This document shows, in pieces, positions 46,922-55,972 of a stretch of 64,000 nt of DNA. The stretch's first letter is position 1. Each line of letters begins with the position of its first letter. The notes below the pieces were generated by a model, which saw only the letters and a list, made by a program, of their open reading frames with translations, had not been told where the DNA came from and searched no databases. The stretch comes from Herbaspirillum robiniae (lineage in GTDB: Bacteria; Pseudomonadota; Gammaproteobacteria; Burkholderiales; Burkholderiaceae_D), in NCBI RefSeq assembly GCF_002213415.1, contig NZ_NJGU01000007.1, positions 124,001 to 188,000 on the forward strand, written 5' to 3'. The translations under genes were made by a program, and so were the position numbers.

Positions 46922-48220
46922 TCATGCGGCGAGGTGCGCGCGCAACTGCCGTCCGTCGTAGTCGCGGCGGAAGGATCCGCGCCGCTGCAGCTCCGGCACC
47001 ACGCCGTCGACGAAGTCGTCGAAGCCGTGCGGCAGGTGCGAGGGCGAGATCACGAAACCATCGGCGCCGCCCTGCGCCACGATGTGTTCCAGCCAGTCGG
47101 CGACGTCGGCCGCGGTGCCTGCCACCTGCGGCGTGAGCACGCCCTGCGCGTAGAGGCGGCCGGCGTCGGCCAGCGTCAGCTGCCGCTCGGCCGAGATTTC
47201 CTTCAACAGCTTGAACAGTCCCTGGATGCCGCTCACCTGCACGTCGCCGATGGGCGCGTCCAGCGCATAGGCGGAGAAATCGACGTTCATGTGGCTCGAC
47301 AAGGTCGACAGGCCCACCAGCGGATCGGCCAGTGCATTGGCCTGTTCGCGCAGCTCTTCCGCATGCGCGCGCGACGCGCCGACGAAGGGCATCACCGCCG
47401 AGAGGATCTTGATGTCTTGCGGGCGGCGGCCGAATTTTTCGGCGCGGCCCTTGAGGTCGCCATAGAAGCGCTGCAGGCGCGGCAGGTCGGGCTGGATGTT
47501 GAATACCACCTCGGACCAGCGCGCGGCGAAATCCTGGCCGCGCTCGGACGAGCCGGCCTGGATGATCACCGGGCTGCCCTGCGGTGAGGAGGGAATGTTG
47601 AGCGGCCCGCGCACGCTGAAGTGCGCGCCATGATGATCGATCGCCTCGACCAGCGCGGCGTCGGCATAACGCCCGCCCGCACCCAGATGCAGCGCTTGCG
47701 GCGACCAGCTGCGCCACAGCTTGTGCGCGACCTCGAGGAACTCGTCGGCGCGGTCGTAGCGCACGTCGTGCGGCAGCGTCTCTTTCAGGCCGAAGTTGTC
47801 GGCCTCGCCCTGGTTGACCGAGGTCACCACGTTCCACGCCGCGCGCCCGCCGGAGAGATGGTCCAGCGTGGCGAATTCGCGCGCCAGGCTGTAGGGCTGC
47901 GAGTAGGTGGTCGAGCGCGTCGCGCCCAGTCCGATATGGCGCGTTACCGCCGCCAGGGCGCCGAGGATGGGCAGGGGATCCAGCCGCGTGGCGTCCTGGT
48001 CGCCCACGGCGATGCCGTGGCGGTGGCTCTCGCCGTAGCGGGTGGAGACCGCCAGCCGGTCGGCGAAGAACAGCAGGTCGAACTTGCCGCGCTCCAGCGT
48101 CTGTGCGATGTGGCGATAGTAGTCCAGCTCCAGGAAGCCGCCGCGGCGGCTCTCCGGATGGCGCCACAGGGCCTGGCTGTGGGCGGCGTTGCCGGCGATC
48201 AGGAAGGCGGCGAGATGCAT
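46922..48220 (-). CDS. NtaA/DmoA-type FMN-dependent monooxygenase
   Basis: A 432-aa LLM-class (bacterial luciferase-like) flavin monooxygenase. Visible are DYYRHIAQTLERGKFDLLFFADRLAV, HIGLGATRSTTYSQPYSLAREFATLDHLSGGRAAWNVVTS, and SSPQGSPVIIQAGSSERGQDFAARW. The NtaA/SnaA/DszA subfamily uses reduced FMN and O2 to cleave C-N, C-S or desulfonate. The adjoining sulfonate-type binding protein (8 bp upstream) suggests a desulfonation substrate. No flavin reductase gene is nearby. Confidence 0.9.
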   Translation of the reverse strand: MHLAAFLIAGNAAHSQALWRHPESRRGGFLELDYYRHIAQTLERGKFDLLFFADRLAVSTRYGESHRHGIAVGDQDATRLDPLPILGALAAVTRHIGLGATRSTTYSQPYSLAREFATLDHLSGGRAAWNVVTSVNQGEADNFGLKETLPHDVRYDRADEFLEVAHKLWRSWSPQALHLGAGGRYADAALVEAIDHHGAHFSVRGPLNIPSSPQGSPVIIQAGSSERGQDFAARWSEVVFNIQPDLPRLQRFYGDLKGRAEKFGRRPQDIKILSAVMPFVGASRAHAEELREQANALADPLVGLSTLSSHMNVDFSAYALDAPIGDVQVSGIQGLFKLLKEISAERQLTLADAGRLYAQGVLTPQVAGTAADVADWLEHIVAQGGADGFVISPSHLPHGFDDFVDGVVPELQRRGSFRRDYDGRQLRAHLAA

Positions 48221-48227
48221 GGCGCGC

Positions 48228-49199
48228 TTACACCAGCACGTCCGGATAGACCTTGTCCTGCACCCGCACCGCGCCCTTGATCAGGCCCAGCTTGAGGAAG
48301 GCGTCGGCGATCTGCTGCTGCTCGGCGACGATGCCGGCGTCGACCGCCACGGTCGTGTAGTTGCGGCGCTCGGTGGCCAGCTTCAGGACCTTGGCGTCCA
48401 CGCCCAGCTGCGGCGCCAGCAGGTCGGCGGTTTCCTGCGGATGCGCCTGGGTCCAGTTGTTGGCCTTCTTCAGCTCGGCGAACAGCGTGCGCACGATGTC
48501 CTTGTTCTGGTCGACGAACTTCGGCACGGCCAGGTGGAAGGTGCGGTTGTTCGACAGCCCGGTGCCGTCGCGCAGGATGCGCGGGCGCGTGGAGATTTCC
48601 TGGCCGGCCAGGAAGGGATCCCACAGCGTGGCCGCGTCGACGTTGCCGGACTGGAAGGCGGCGCGCACGTCGGCCGCATTGGTCACGTAGACCGGCTCGA
48701 TGTCGTTGTAGGAGAGGCCCGCCTCTTCCAGCGCCTTCAGCAGCAGGAACTGCACGTTCCAGCCGCGGCCGGTGGCGACCTTCTTGCCCTTGAGATCCTT
48801 CACGGTCCTGATCGGCGAATCCTGCGCCACGAAGATGGCGATGCCCTTGGGATACGGCTGCTCGGCGCCCAGGTAGACCGCGTTCACGCCGGAGGCGTTG
48901 GCAAATACCGAGGGCGTGTCGGCGGCGTGGCCGAAGTCGATGGCATCGGCGTTCAGGGCCTCGGTCAGCTGTGGGCCGGCTGCGAACTCGAACCACTTCA
49001 CCGACCAGCCCTTGGGCTGCAGCGCCTGCTCCAGCTTGCCGGTGCCTTTCAGGATATTGAGCGTGTTGAATTTCTGATAACCGATGCGCAGCACCTTCTC
49101 CTGCGCCGCGGCCACCAGCGGCGCGCCGCCGGCCAGCGCGCCGGCCGCCAGGCCCTGCAGCAGCAGGCGTCGTTTCAGGCTGTGTTGTTCCCCGTCCAT
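48228..49199 (-). CDS. Aliphatic sulfonate-type ABC binding protein (SsuA-like)
   Basis: A 323-aa periplasmic binding protein. It has a twin-arginine signal (R10-R11 in KRRLLLQGLAAG) and the NMT1/SsuA fold: RIGYQKFNTLNILKGTGKLEQAL, DFGHAADTPSVFA, VATGRGWNVQFLLLKALEEAGL. Such proteins bind alkanesulfonates, taurine or related ligands. No ssuB or ssuC gene is present in the window, so import must use a pump elsewhere. It is cotranscribed with the monooxygenase, 8 bp apart. Confidence 0.9.
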   Translation of the reverse strand: MDGEQHSLKRRLLLQGLAAGALAGGAPLVAAAQEKVLRIGYQKFNTLNILKGTGKLEQALQPKGWSVKWFEFAAGPQLTEALNADAIDFGHAADTPSVFANASGVNAVYLGAEQPYPKGIAIFVAQDSPIRTVKDLKGKKVATGRGWNVQFLLLKALEEAGLSYNDIEPVYVTNAADVRAAFQSGNVDAATLWDPFLAGQEISTRPRILRDGTGLSNNRTFHLAVPKFVDQNKDIVRTLFAELKKANNWTQAHPQETADLLAPQLGVDAKVLKLATERRNYTTVAVDAGIVAEQQQIADAFLKLGLIKGAVRVQDKVYPDVLV

Positions 49200-49427
49200 G
49201 TCGCTTCCCCTTTACCGATCCGTGGCTGAAAAGGCAACAGGGTAGGCAAGCGCCGCCGCAACGGGAACGAATAATTCCACAGATCCAAATGCGCTTATCG
49301 CAGGCCGGCCGCAAGGCCTTGCCCGGCGTGGTGTTGCCTGGGCGACACTGCGGCAATTTGTCCCATTCCGGCGCGTCGCGCGCTTGGGTAAAATGCCTGT
49401 TCTTCTTCAAGCCTCTCCGTCACCGTC

Positions 49428-49610
49428 ATGACCGCACTGTTCGACAACGTCGAAAGCTTCCTGCGCCGCGCCTCCGGCCTGCACATCGTGCTGGCCCTGC
49501 TGCTGGTGTGCGGGCTGCTGTGCTGGGCGGTCTGGGTCTGGGCCACCGGCGAAGGCCGCGTGCCGTTCGGCATGCTGGACTTCTGCATCACCCCGACCGC
49601 GCCCAGGTGA
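49428..49610 (+). CDS. Predicted 60-aa single-span membrane protein
   Basis: MTALFDNVESFLRRASGLH starts it, then a hydrophobic helix (about residues 18-39, IVLALLLVCGLLCWAVWVWAT) and a short tail. A TAAAAT box lies about 40 bp upstream and a strong terminator 26 bp after the stop, so it appears as a separate transcript. No ribosome site is strong. Unknown family. Confidence 0.5.
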   Translation: MTALFDNVESFLRRASGLHIVLALLLVCGLLCWAVWVWATGEGRVPFGMLDFCITPTAPR

Positions 49611-49635
49611 ATCGCATCCGCTGCACGGCATAAGC

Positions 49636-49666
49636 GAAGCGGCCTACAATGGCCGCTTCTTTTTTT
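49636..49666 (+). terminator. Rho-independent terminator
   Basis: GAAGCGGCC/GGCCGCTTC stem around TACAAT followed by seven T. Ends the 60-aa gene, and its 3' edge is only 6 bp before the first possible SNF2 start. The loop TACAAT looks like a -10 box. Confidence 0.88.
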
Positions 49667-49672
49667 GCCCGT

Positions 49673-52132
49673 ATGCCGCGCATGAGTTCTTCCCCCGCCA
49701 CCGTTTTCCGGCCGCGCCTGACGCTGCAAACGCTTGCGCGCGGCGATGGCCTGCTCGGCATGCGCGCGCATGGCCTGTTCGGCCCGCGCGGCGGCATGGT
49801 GACGGTGGCGCAGGTCGACTGGACCTACGGCGAAGGCGCCGCGCGCTGGAGCATGCCGGCGCCGCAGGGTTTCGGCGATGAAGACGGCCAATACACGCCG
49901 GCCCATGTCGCGCGCGACGAGGACGCCGAATCGGCGGCGCTGGAGCTGATCCGCGAACTGGGATTGCTGCCGCTGCGCGAGGACGCCTTGCAATGGCGCG
50001 CGCACAATCCGCTGCACGGCGCCGGCCCCTTGTGGACGCTGGTGCAGGAGGAGTTCTTCGGCGACTTCTGGGCCGACCAGGCGCCGCGGCTGCAGCAGCT
50101 GGGCTGGTCGCTGGTGGTCAAGCCGGGCTTCGCCCACGAGAGCGTGCCGGTCACCGCCTGGCGCTTCATCGTCAGCAGCGAGACCGGCGAGGTGCTGGGC
50201 AAGGAAGTCGCCGCGCCGCTGCAGCCGCGCGCGTTTTCCAGCGAAGTGTTCGACGGCCAGGATCCTTCCGGCCGCTGGCTGCTGTCGATCGGCATCGAGG
50301 TCGACGGCGAGGTGATGGACGTGGGGCCGATGGTGGCCGACCTGCTGCGGCGCGACCCGCGCTGGGCCGACGCGCAGCAGGTGGAGCGCATCGACCCGCA
50401 TGCGGTGATTTCGCTGCGCGCGCCGGGCGGCCGCCGCATCGACGCCATGGCCGGCCCGCTGAAGGCGGTGGTGCTGGCGCTGCTGGACCTGCTGGCCGAC
50501 CTCAAGCGCAAGGACGGCCCGCTGCGCCTGACGCCGTGGGATGCGCACCGCCTCGACGCCATCCACAGCGCCTTGCTGGAGCTGGACGGCGGCGCGCCCT
50601 GGCACATGAGCGGCGAGGCCGGCGTGCTGAAGCTGGCGCAGCGCCTGCGCGCGGCCGGCGCGGTGCGCGCCGTGGCGCCGCCGCCGGGACTGGGCATCCG
50701 CCTGCGCGCCTATCAGCTGCAGGGCCTGGCCTGGCTGCAATACCTGCGCGAGCAGGGCCTGGCGGGCATCCTCGCCGACGACATGGGGTTGGGCAAGACC
50801 GCCCAGGTGCTGGCGCACATCCTGGCCGAGAAGCAGGCCGGCCGGCTGGATCTGCCGGCGCTGGTGGTGGTGCCGACCTCGCTGCTGTTCAACTGGCGCG
50901 AAGAAGCGTGCCGCATCGCGCCCGAGCTGCGCGTGCTGACGCTGCATGGCGAGGGCCGCGCGCAGCGCTACGCCGAGCTCGGCGGCGCCGACCTGGTGCT
51001 GACCACCTATCCCTTGCTGTGGCGCGACCTCGACCAGCTGGCGCCGCAGCGCTTCCACCTGCTGGTGCTGGACGAGGCGCAGACCGTCAAGAACGCCACC
51101 TCGCGCGCCGCCACCGCCGCCCGCAAGCTGCGCGCGCGCCACCGCATCTGCATGACCGGCACGCCGCTGGAGAATCACCTGGGCGAGCTGTGGACGCAAT
51201 TTCATTTCCTGATGCCGGGATTCCTCGGCGACGCGCGCAGCTTTTCGCGGCTGTGGCGCAAGCCCATCGAGGAGCAGGGCGAGACCGTGCGCGCGCGCCT
51301 GCTGGCCCAGCGCGTGCGCCCCTTCATCCTGCGCCGGCGCAAGGAGGACGTGCTGCAGGAACTACCGCCGCGCATCGAGATCGTCGAGCGCCTGCAACTG
51401 CAGGGTCGCCAGCGCGAACTCTACGAGAGCGTGCGCATCGCCGCCGACAAGCAGGTGCGGCGCGCGCTGCTGCGTCGCGGCCTGAGCGGCGCGCAGGTGA
51501 CGGTGATGGACGCGCTGCTCAAGCTGCGCCAGGTCTGCTGCGACCCCTACCTGCTCAAGGGCGGGCGCATGCCCAAAGGCATCGAGCGCGCCAAGATCGA
51601 GCTGCTGCGCGACATGCTGCCGGCGCTGGTGGCCGAGGGCCGGCGCGTGCTGGTGTTCTCGCAGTTCACCGCGATGCTGGCGTTGGTCGAGGCCGAGCTG
51701 CGCACGCTCGATCTGCCCTACCTGCTGTTGACCGGCGACACCGAGCCTGCGGCGCGCGGCGAAGTGATCGCGCGCTTCCAGGCGCATGAGGCGCCGCTGT
51801 TCCTGGTCAGCCTCAAGGCCGGCGGCGTCGGGCTGAACCTCACCGCGGCCGACACCGTGGTGCTGGTCGACCCCTGGTGGAATCCCGCCGTCGAAGAACA
51901 GGCCATCGCCCGCGCGCACCGCCTGGGCCAGACGCGCCAGGTGTTCGTCTACAAGCTGGTGGTGGAGGGCAGCATCGAGGAGCGCCTGCTGGAACTGCAG
52001 GCGCGCAAGTCGGCGCTGGCCGAAGGCATGCTGGGCCGCGACGACGCGCAGGCTGTCAAGTTCGGCGAGGAAGAACTGCAGGCCCTGCTGGCGCCGTTGG
52101 GCGCGGGGATCGCGGAAAAGATCGTGGGCTGA
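49673..52132 (+). CDS. SNF2-family DEAD/DEAH helicase
   Basis: An 819-aa (816 from the next Met at 49682) ATP-dependent DNA translocase. Helicase core in the C-terminal 470 residues: Walker A DDMGLGKT at about 375, DEAQ box LVLDEAQTVKN, motif III TGTPLENHLGELWTQFHF, and HELICc with SLKAGGVGLNLTAADTVVLVDPWWNP and RAHRLGQTR. The first 340 residues resemble the SWIM-like/N-terminal parts of bacterial HepA/SNF2-type proteins but have no obvious zinc motif. Bacterial members remodel RNA polymerase or nucleoid protein complexes. No methylase or nuclease partner is adjacent. The start has no ribosome-site room because of the terminator upstream. Confidence 0.93.
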   Translation: MPRMSSSPATVFRPRLTLQTLARGDGLLGMRAHGLFGPRGGMVTVAQVDWTYGEGAARWSMPAPQGFGDEDGQYTPAHVARDEDAESAALELIRELGLLPLREDALQWRAHNPLHGAGPLWTLVQEEFFGDFWADQAPRLQQLGWSLVVKPGFAHESVPVTAWRFIVSSETGEVLGKEVAAPLQPRAFSSEVFDGQDPSGRWLLSIGIEVDGEVMDVGPMVADLLRRDPRWADAQQVERIDPHAVISLRAPGGRRIDAMAGPLKAVVLALLDLLADLKRKDGPLRLTPWDAHRLDAIHSALLELDGGAPWHMSGEAGVLKLAQRLRAAGAVRAVAPPPGLGIRLRAYQLQGLAWLQYLREQGLAGILADDMGLGKTAQVLAHILAEKQAGRLDLPALVVVPTSLLFNWREEACRIAPELRVLTLHGEGRAQRYAELGGADLVLTTYPLLWRDLDQLAPQRFHLLVLDEAQTVKNATSRAATAARKLRARHRICMTGTPLENHLGELWTQFHFLMPGFLGDARSFSRLWRKPIEEQGETVRARLLAQRVRPFILRRRKEDVLQELPPRIEIVERLQLQGRQRELYESVRIAADKQVRRALLRRGLSGAQVTVMDALLKLRQVCCDPYLLKGGRMPKGIERAKIELLRDMLPALVAEGRRVLVFSQFTAMLALVEAELRTLDLPYLLLTGDTEPAARGEVIARFQAHEAPLFLVSLKAGGVGLNLTAADTVVLVDPWWNPAVEEQAIARAHRLGQTRQVFVYKLVVEGSIEERLLELQARKSALAEGMLGRDDAQAVKFGEEELQALLAPLGAGIAEKIVG

Positions 52133-52197
52133 GCGGGCACGGCCGCGCGGTTCGCCGGCCATTGCCACCGCGTCGCTGATTTCCCTTCCAGAAAAAA

Positions 52198-52222
52198 ACA
52201 GGCGGCGATAATCGCCGCCTGT
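52198..52222 (-). terminator. Hairpin terminator of the porin gene
   Basis: ACAGGCGGCGAT/ATCGCCGCCTGT stem around a single A, with seven A before it on the plus strand (T-run on the minus). Confidence 0.88.
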
Positions 52223-52275
52223 CTTCTCGTCGATCTCAGGCTCCCAGAGCGGAAGACCGGATCACATCATCCCGC

Positions 52276-53391
52276 TCAGAAGCGATGACGCAGGCCCAGG
52301 CGCAGCACGTTCTGGGTCGAGTCGTCGCTGGGCGAGGCCGAGTAGGCCGCGTTGACCACGCCCGGGTTGACCACATCCTTGGCGCGCAGGTTGCTGTACA
52401 TGGCGTACACGTCGGTGCGCTTGGAGAGGTAGTAGTCCACGCCGACGTTGAGCTGCGTGGTCGAGCCGGTGGTGGCGCCGGTGGTGGCGCGCTTGATGTC
52501 GGCGCGATCGTAGATCACCGCGCCCACCAAGTGCAGGTTGGGCGTGACCAGGTAGTCGGCGCCGAGGTCGAAGACATTGGCCTTGGTGGCGTTGGTGATG
52601 TTGGTCAGGCCGGTGGCGGCGACGGCGGCCGCGCGGGGCTGCTTGATCTGCGACCACATGCCGTACAGCTTGACCGGGCCGGCCTGGTAGCTGGCGCCGA
52701 TGCTGAAGGTCTTCAGGCTGGTGTCGCCGGCCTGGCCGGTGGTCGACGCGGCCGACAGCTTGTTCTGGTAGTAGCCGGCGCCGATGCCGAAGGGGCCGTT
52801 GGCGTAGTTGCCGGCGACGCCGAAGGACTGGCCGGCCGAGTTGTTGCCGGCGATTTCGCCGAAGCCGTAGAACAGGCTGCCGGTGAAGCCGGACAGGTTG
52901 TTGCTGTCGTAGCGGATCGAGTTGTCGGTGCGCGCGCCGCCGGCGGTGCGGTCCAGGTTGCCGAAGTGCGCGCCCTTGATGGCGTTGCTGCCGACGGTGG
53001 AGACCGAGCCGTACTTGGTGCCGAGGTCTTCCAGGTAGTCGGTCTGGCGACCGAGGGTCACGGTGCCGAAGCCGCCGGACAGGCCGACCACGGATTTGCG
53101 ATCGAACAGGGTGTTGGCGGTGGACATGCCGCCGGTGTCCGCGGCGAAACCGTTTTCGAGGTTGAAGATGGCGGACAGGCCGCCGCCCAGGTCTTCACTG
53201 CCCTTGAAGCCGATGCGCGAGGCGGCCTGGTCGCCGGAGTCGACGCTGAAGCGGCTGCCGTTGGCGGCGCCGACCTTGCTGTTGTAGGTGACTCCGGCGT
53301 CGATCAGGCCGTAGACGGTGACGCTGCTCTGGGCGTAGACGTTGGCGCAGGCCAGTGCGAGTGTGGAGATGGCCAGTGCTGATTTCTTCAT
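52276..53391 (-). CDS. Gram-negative porin (Porin_4 type)
   Basis: A 371-aa outer-membrane beta-barrel. The signal peptide (residues 1-20, ANVYAQ) is followed by SSVTVYGLIDAGVTYNSK, the typical first strand of Burkholderiales trimeric porins, then GGFGTVTLGRQTDYLEDL loop 3 and a C-terminal strand ending GLRHRF with terminal Phe. The ATG at 53391 is preferred to an upstream one; GAGAAC precedes. Allows diffusion of small solutes. Stands alone with its own terminator. Confidence 0.95.
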   Translation of the reverse strand: MKKSALAISTLALACANVYAQSSVTVYGLIDAGVTYNSKVGAANGSRFSVDSGDQAASRIGFKGSEDLGGGLSAIFNLENGFAADTGGMSTANTLFDRKSVVGLSGGFGTVTLGRQTDYLEDLGTKYGSVSTVGSNAIKGAHFGNLDRTAGGARTDNSIRYDSNNLSGFTGSLFYGFGEIAGNNSAGQSFGVAGNYANGPFGIGAGYYQNKLSAASTTGQAGDTSLKTFSIGASYQAGPVKLYGMWSQIKQPRAAAVAATGLTNITNATKANVFDLGADYLVTPNLHLVGAVIYDRADIKRATTGATTGSTTQLNVGVDYYLSKRTDVYAMYSNLRAKDVVNPGVVNAAYSASPSDDSTQNVLRLGLRHRF

Positions 53392-53828
53392 GGTGTTCTC
53401 ATTGGTTGTTTGAATGAATGGTCTCGTACGTCCTGCGGCGCATGCGATGTGCGGGCCTTGCGCGTTGCCGGGATTGTGTCTCGCCAACGGGGCAGTCATG
53501 CGCCGCGATTTGTTGTTGTGGTGGTTGCGGGACGTGCGGCGGATTATAGGAAGAGCTGCGGCGGCGGCGTATTGTGGTTGTCCACAGCAATGCAAGTTTG
53601 CAACAGCCTGCTTGACGGTGTGGCGTCTTGTTGCCCGGTAACGGCATTGCAATGGCGGCGGCCGCAGGTTCGACAGCGCGGGTTTGGGCGCGGCAGGTCG
53701 GTGGCTGGTCGTGCGGGCGGGGCGGGGTCCGGGTTTCAGGCGCCGCGCGCGGGCGGTCCGGAAAGGCGTGTTGCCAAGGACAGGCGGAGGAGGGGACGGG
53801 CGAAGCTGAAGCAGGACGCCGGACGAGG
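53392..53828. other. Intergenic: porin promoter region, no gene
   Basis: A minus-strand -10 TATAAT (53543-53548) lies about 150 bp upstream of the porin start. No convincing -35 is seen. The GC-rich half next to ycgR (53640-53828) has no recognised element. Confidence 0.45.
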
Positions 53829-54596
53829 CTATCCGGAAGCGCCGTCCTTGACCTTGATCTTCTGGGCGTTCTGTTCGCGCTCCAGCTGCAGGATGAATTT
53901 CTGGATGGAGGCCAGCACGGCGCGCGGCGTCTCGACGAATTCGCAGCCGAAGTGATGGATGGTCTGCAGGCCGGGCTGTTCTTCCTTCTTGATCGAGCGC
54001 ACCTTCAGCCTGACCGGGACGGTCACCGCCACGCCCAGCTCCAGGTGGCAGTCGTCATAGACGGCGTTGAGCTGCAGCGGGATCGACGCGCTGCGGTCGC
54101 TGATGCCCACGCCGCCGGCGCTGATGTTGGCGATGGCGGCCCAGACCAGGTTGAACTGGCCTTCGGCGTTGGTGAAGCGGATCTTGCAGCGCAGCGAGGA
54201 GCTGGCCGGCACCGGGATGCGGAAGAACTCGCGCCGCTGGATGCGCACCAGCTGCTCGGGGATGTCCACCTTCAGCGCCAGGAACTGCTCGTCGACCTTG
54301 GTGTGGTGAACCTGCTTGGCGGAAAACTTGATCAGCGCGTTGCGCGGGTTGGCGGCGAAGACGACGTCGCTGCTTTCCACGATGGCCTTGTTCAGGTCGG
54401 CATTGGGCGCGGCCTTGACGAACATCACGTCCTCTTCCATGCGCAGGATCGAGGTGGCGATGCTGTCCTGCATGTCCTTGATGAGGATGGAGAGTTCGAG
54501 GTTCTCCTTCATCATCGTGCTCAGCAGGGCGATGATTTCCCGCTTGGAGGAAACCTGGTATCTGGCGTCTTCCAGATCGGGCTCGGTATTGTTCAT
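53829..54596 (-). CDS. ycgR: YcgR-like PilZ flagellar brake protein
   Basis: A 255-aa c-di-GMP receptor. N-terminal YcgR domain at about 15-110 and PilZ domain at about 115-235 with the two ligand motifs: RRxxxR as R121-R122-E-F-F-R126 and the D/NxSxxG motif as N157-I-S-A-G-G162. In known members c-di-GMP-bound YcgR slows the flagellar motor by contacting MotA/FliG. Both motifs intact, so binding is expected. It is separate from flagellar genes here. Confidence 0.93.
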   Translation of the reverse strand: MNNTEPDLEDARYQVSSKREIIALLSTMMKENLELSILIKDMQDSIATSILRMEEDVMFVKAAPNADLNKAIVESSDVVFAANPRNALIKFSAKQVHHTKVDEQFLALKVDIPEQLVRIQRREFFRIPVPASSSLRCKIRFTNAEGQFNLVWAAIANISAGGVGISDRSASIPLQLNAVYDDCHLELGVAVTVPVRLKVRSIKKEEQPGLQTIHHFGCEFVETPRAVLASIQKFILQLEREQNAQKIKVKDGASG

Positions 54597-54840
54597 TTGC
54601 TAGACCCCTTATTTCTGTTGAACAAAGAATCAGGTCGTTTGGCGGCCGGGCACTGCGGGAAAGGAAAAGGGCGGGTGAAGCGAGGCCATAAGAATAGCAC
54701 TCGAATTTCCATGCGGCAATCACGGAATGGGCTTTTTCCGCCTGCGCAGCGGGTTTCGGGCGGGTAAGCTCATCCGTGGCGCATTATTTGGAGCGCGCAC
54801 GGGAGGGGGCCGACGCGGCGTCGTCCGGCCCCACATAAAA

Positions 54841-54862
54841 AAACCGGCCTTGAGGCCGGTTT
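54841..54862 (-). terminator. Hairpin terminator of the 40-aa gene
   Basis: AAACCGGCCT/AGGCCGGTTT stem around TG, with seven As at 54837-54843 on the plus strand. It lies 22 bp past the small gene's stop on the minus strand. Confidence 0.85.
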
Positions 54863-54884
54863 CCTGATCTGCGGTGTCGCGCCT

Positions 54885-55007
54885 TCAGCCAGCGTTCTTG
54901 GCTTCCAGGGCGGCCTGCTCCAGATCGAGCAGCGATTCGATGGCGGCGATCAGCAGGCCGATGCGGTGGCGACGGTAGATCAGTCTTTTCTTCAGGCGGT
55001 TGTTCAT
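54885..55007 (-). CDS. Predicted 40-aa basic small protein
   Basis: MNNRLKKRLIYRRHRIGLLIAAIESLLDLEQAALEAKNAG in outline: an Arg/Lys-rich N-terminal third and a hydrophobic/amphipathic helix. GGAG lies 7 bp before the ATG and a terminator lies 22 bp past the stop, a compact transcription-unit layout. The frame extends to 55142 but without homology. Function unknown. Confidence 0.65.
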   Translation of the reverse strand: MNNRLKKRLIYRRHRIGLLIAAIESLLDLEQAALEAKNAG

Positions 55008-55255
55008 GTTTCTCCAATACCGGCACCATGCCGGCTCTTGCACTGTAAAAGCCGCGTCGTGCGCGGCCATGTTCATTCCTGCGGGGCAGAGCTTGCGTGC
55101 GTCCTGATGCGTGGCGTCGCCGCGCGCGGATGGGCTTGTCAATCATGCATCGCTGCATCGCACCCCGCGGCGTGAACGTCCCGGATCAGGCTCGTACGGC
55201 CGCCATTATAGCTGGGCGGCGGGGGGAGGATCGACTGGCGCGCGCCGCGCGGCCT

Positions 55256-55651
55256 TCAGAGGTAACGGATCACGATCCTGTCCACCGTGCCGACCAGTTC
55301 ATCGATGGAACAGGGTTTGGTCAGCAGCGCCGCGAACTGCGGCAGCATGTCGGCCTTGTTGACGAGGGGCGTCGCGGTCAGGGCGATGAGCGGGATGTGG
55401 GCGAGATGGTCGGTGTCCCTGATGGCCGCGGCCATGTGCAGTCCATCCATCACCGGCATGCGCAAATCGGTCACGATGATGTCCACCGGATGCAGGCCGA
55501 GCTTGTGGAGCGCATCCTTGCCGTTGCTGGCCTCGACGATCTGATAGCCGCTGGAAGAAAGAGCGTAGGCGAAGATCTCCCTGGCGTCGGCGTTGTCCTC
55601 CACTACCAGAACGGTAATGGCTTCCCGCAGATATTTTTCCATTACATCCAA
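55256..55651 (-). CDS. Single-domain response regulator (CheY-like)
   Basis: A 131-aa protein made only of a receiver domain. E18-D19, phosphoacceptor D62 in IIVTDLRMPVMDG, Thr in LTAT and Lys112 in LLTKPC are in place. No output domain and no kinase nearby, so it may relay phosphate in a chain. The ATG at 55651 or the one 3 codons later lacks a clear ribosome site. Confidence 0.9.
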   Translation of the reverse strand: MDVMEKYLREAITVLVVEDNADAREIFAYALSSSGYQIVEASNGKDALHKLGLHPVDIIVTDLRMPVMDGLHMAAAIRDTDHLAHIPLIALTATPLVNKADMLPQFAALLTKPCSIDELVGTVDRIVIRYL

Positions 55652-55972
55652 TCATTGCGTGTTCCGAAGGAGCACTGCCGGATTGGACAAGCCTGCGCGG
55701 CAAAGATTCGCAAATATGTCGCCGATGAGCGACGCCCCCCTGAAAAGGCCCCGAATAGGTGAATGTCGCGCCGGGGTGTATAGTGAACCGCGATCTTCCC
55801 AGTCCTTGGAAGCCTTTGGCTCGTCCTGCCTTCATTGCCGCGCCGGCAATGCCTGTCTGATTCCTGTCATTTCCTTTCTTCGATTTCGAGATGCGGAGGT
55901 TCTCCCCGGGCCGCAATGCCCGGGAAAGCGGCTCCATACGCATTCCCTATCATCATTCAAATCGGAGGAGCC
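55652..55972. other. Intergenic, nothing recognised
   Basis: Divergent control region between the response regulator and the 83-aa gene; no clear promoter, operator or RNA was identified. Confidence 0.45.
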
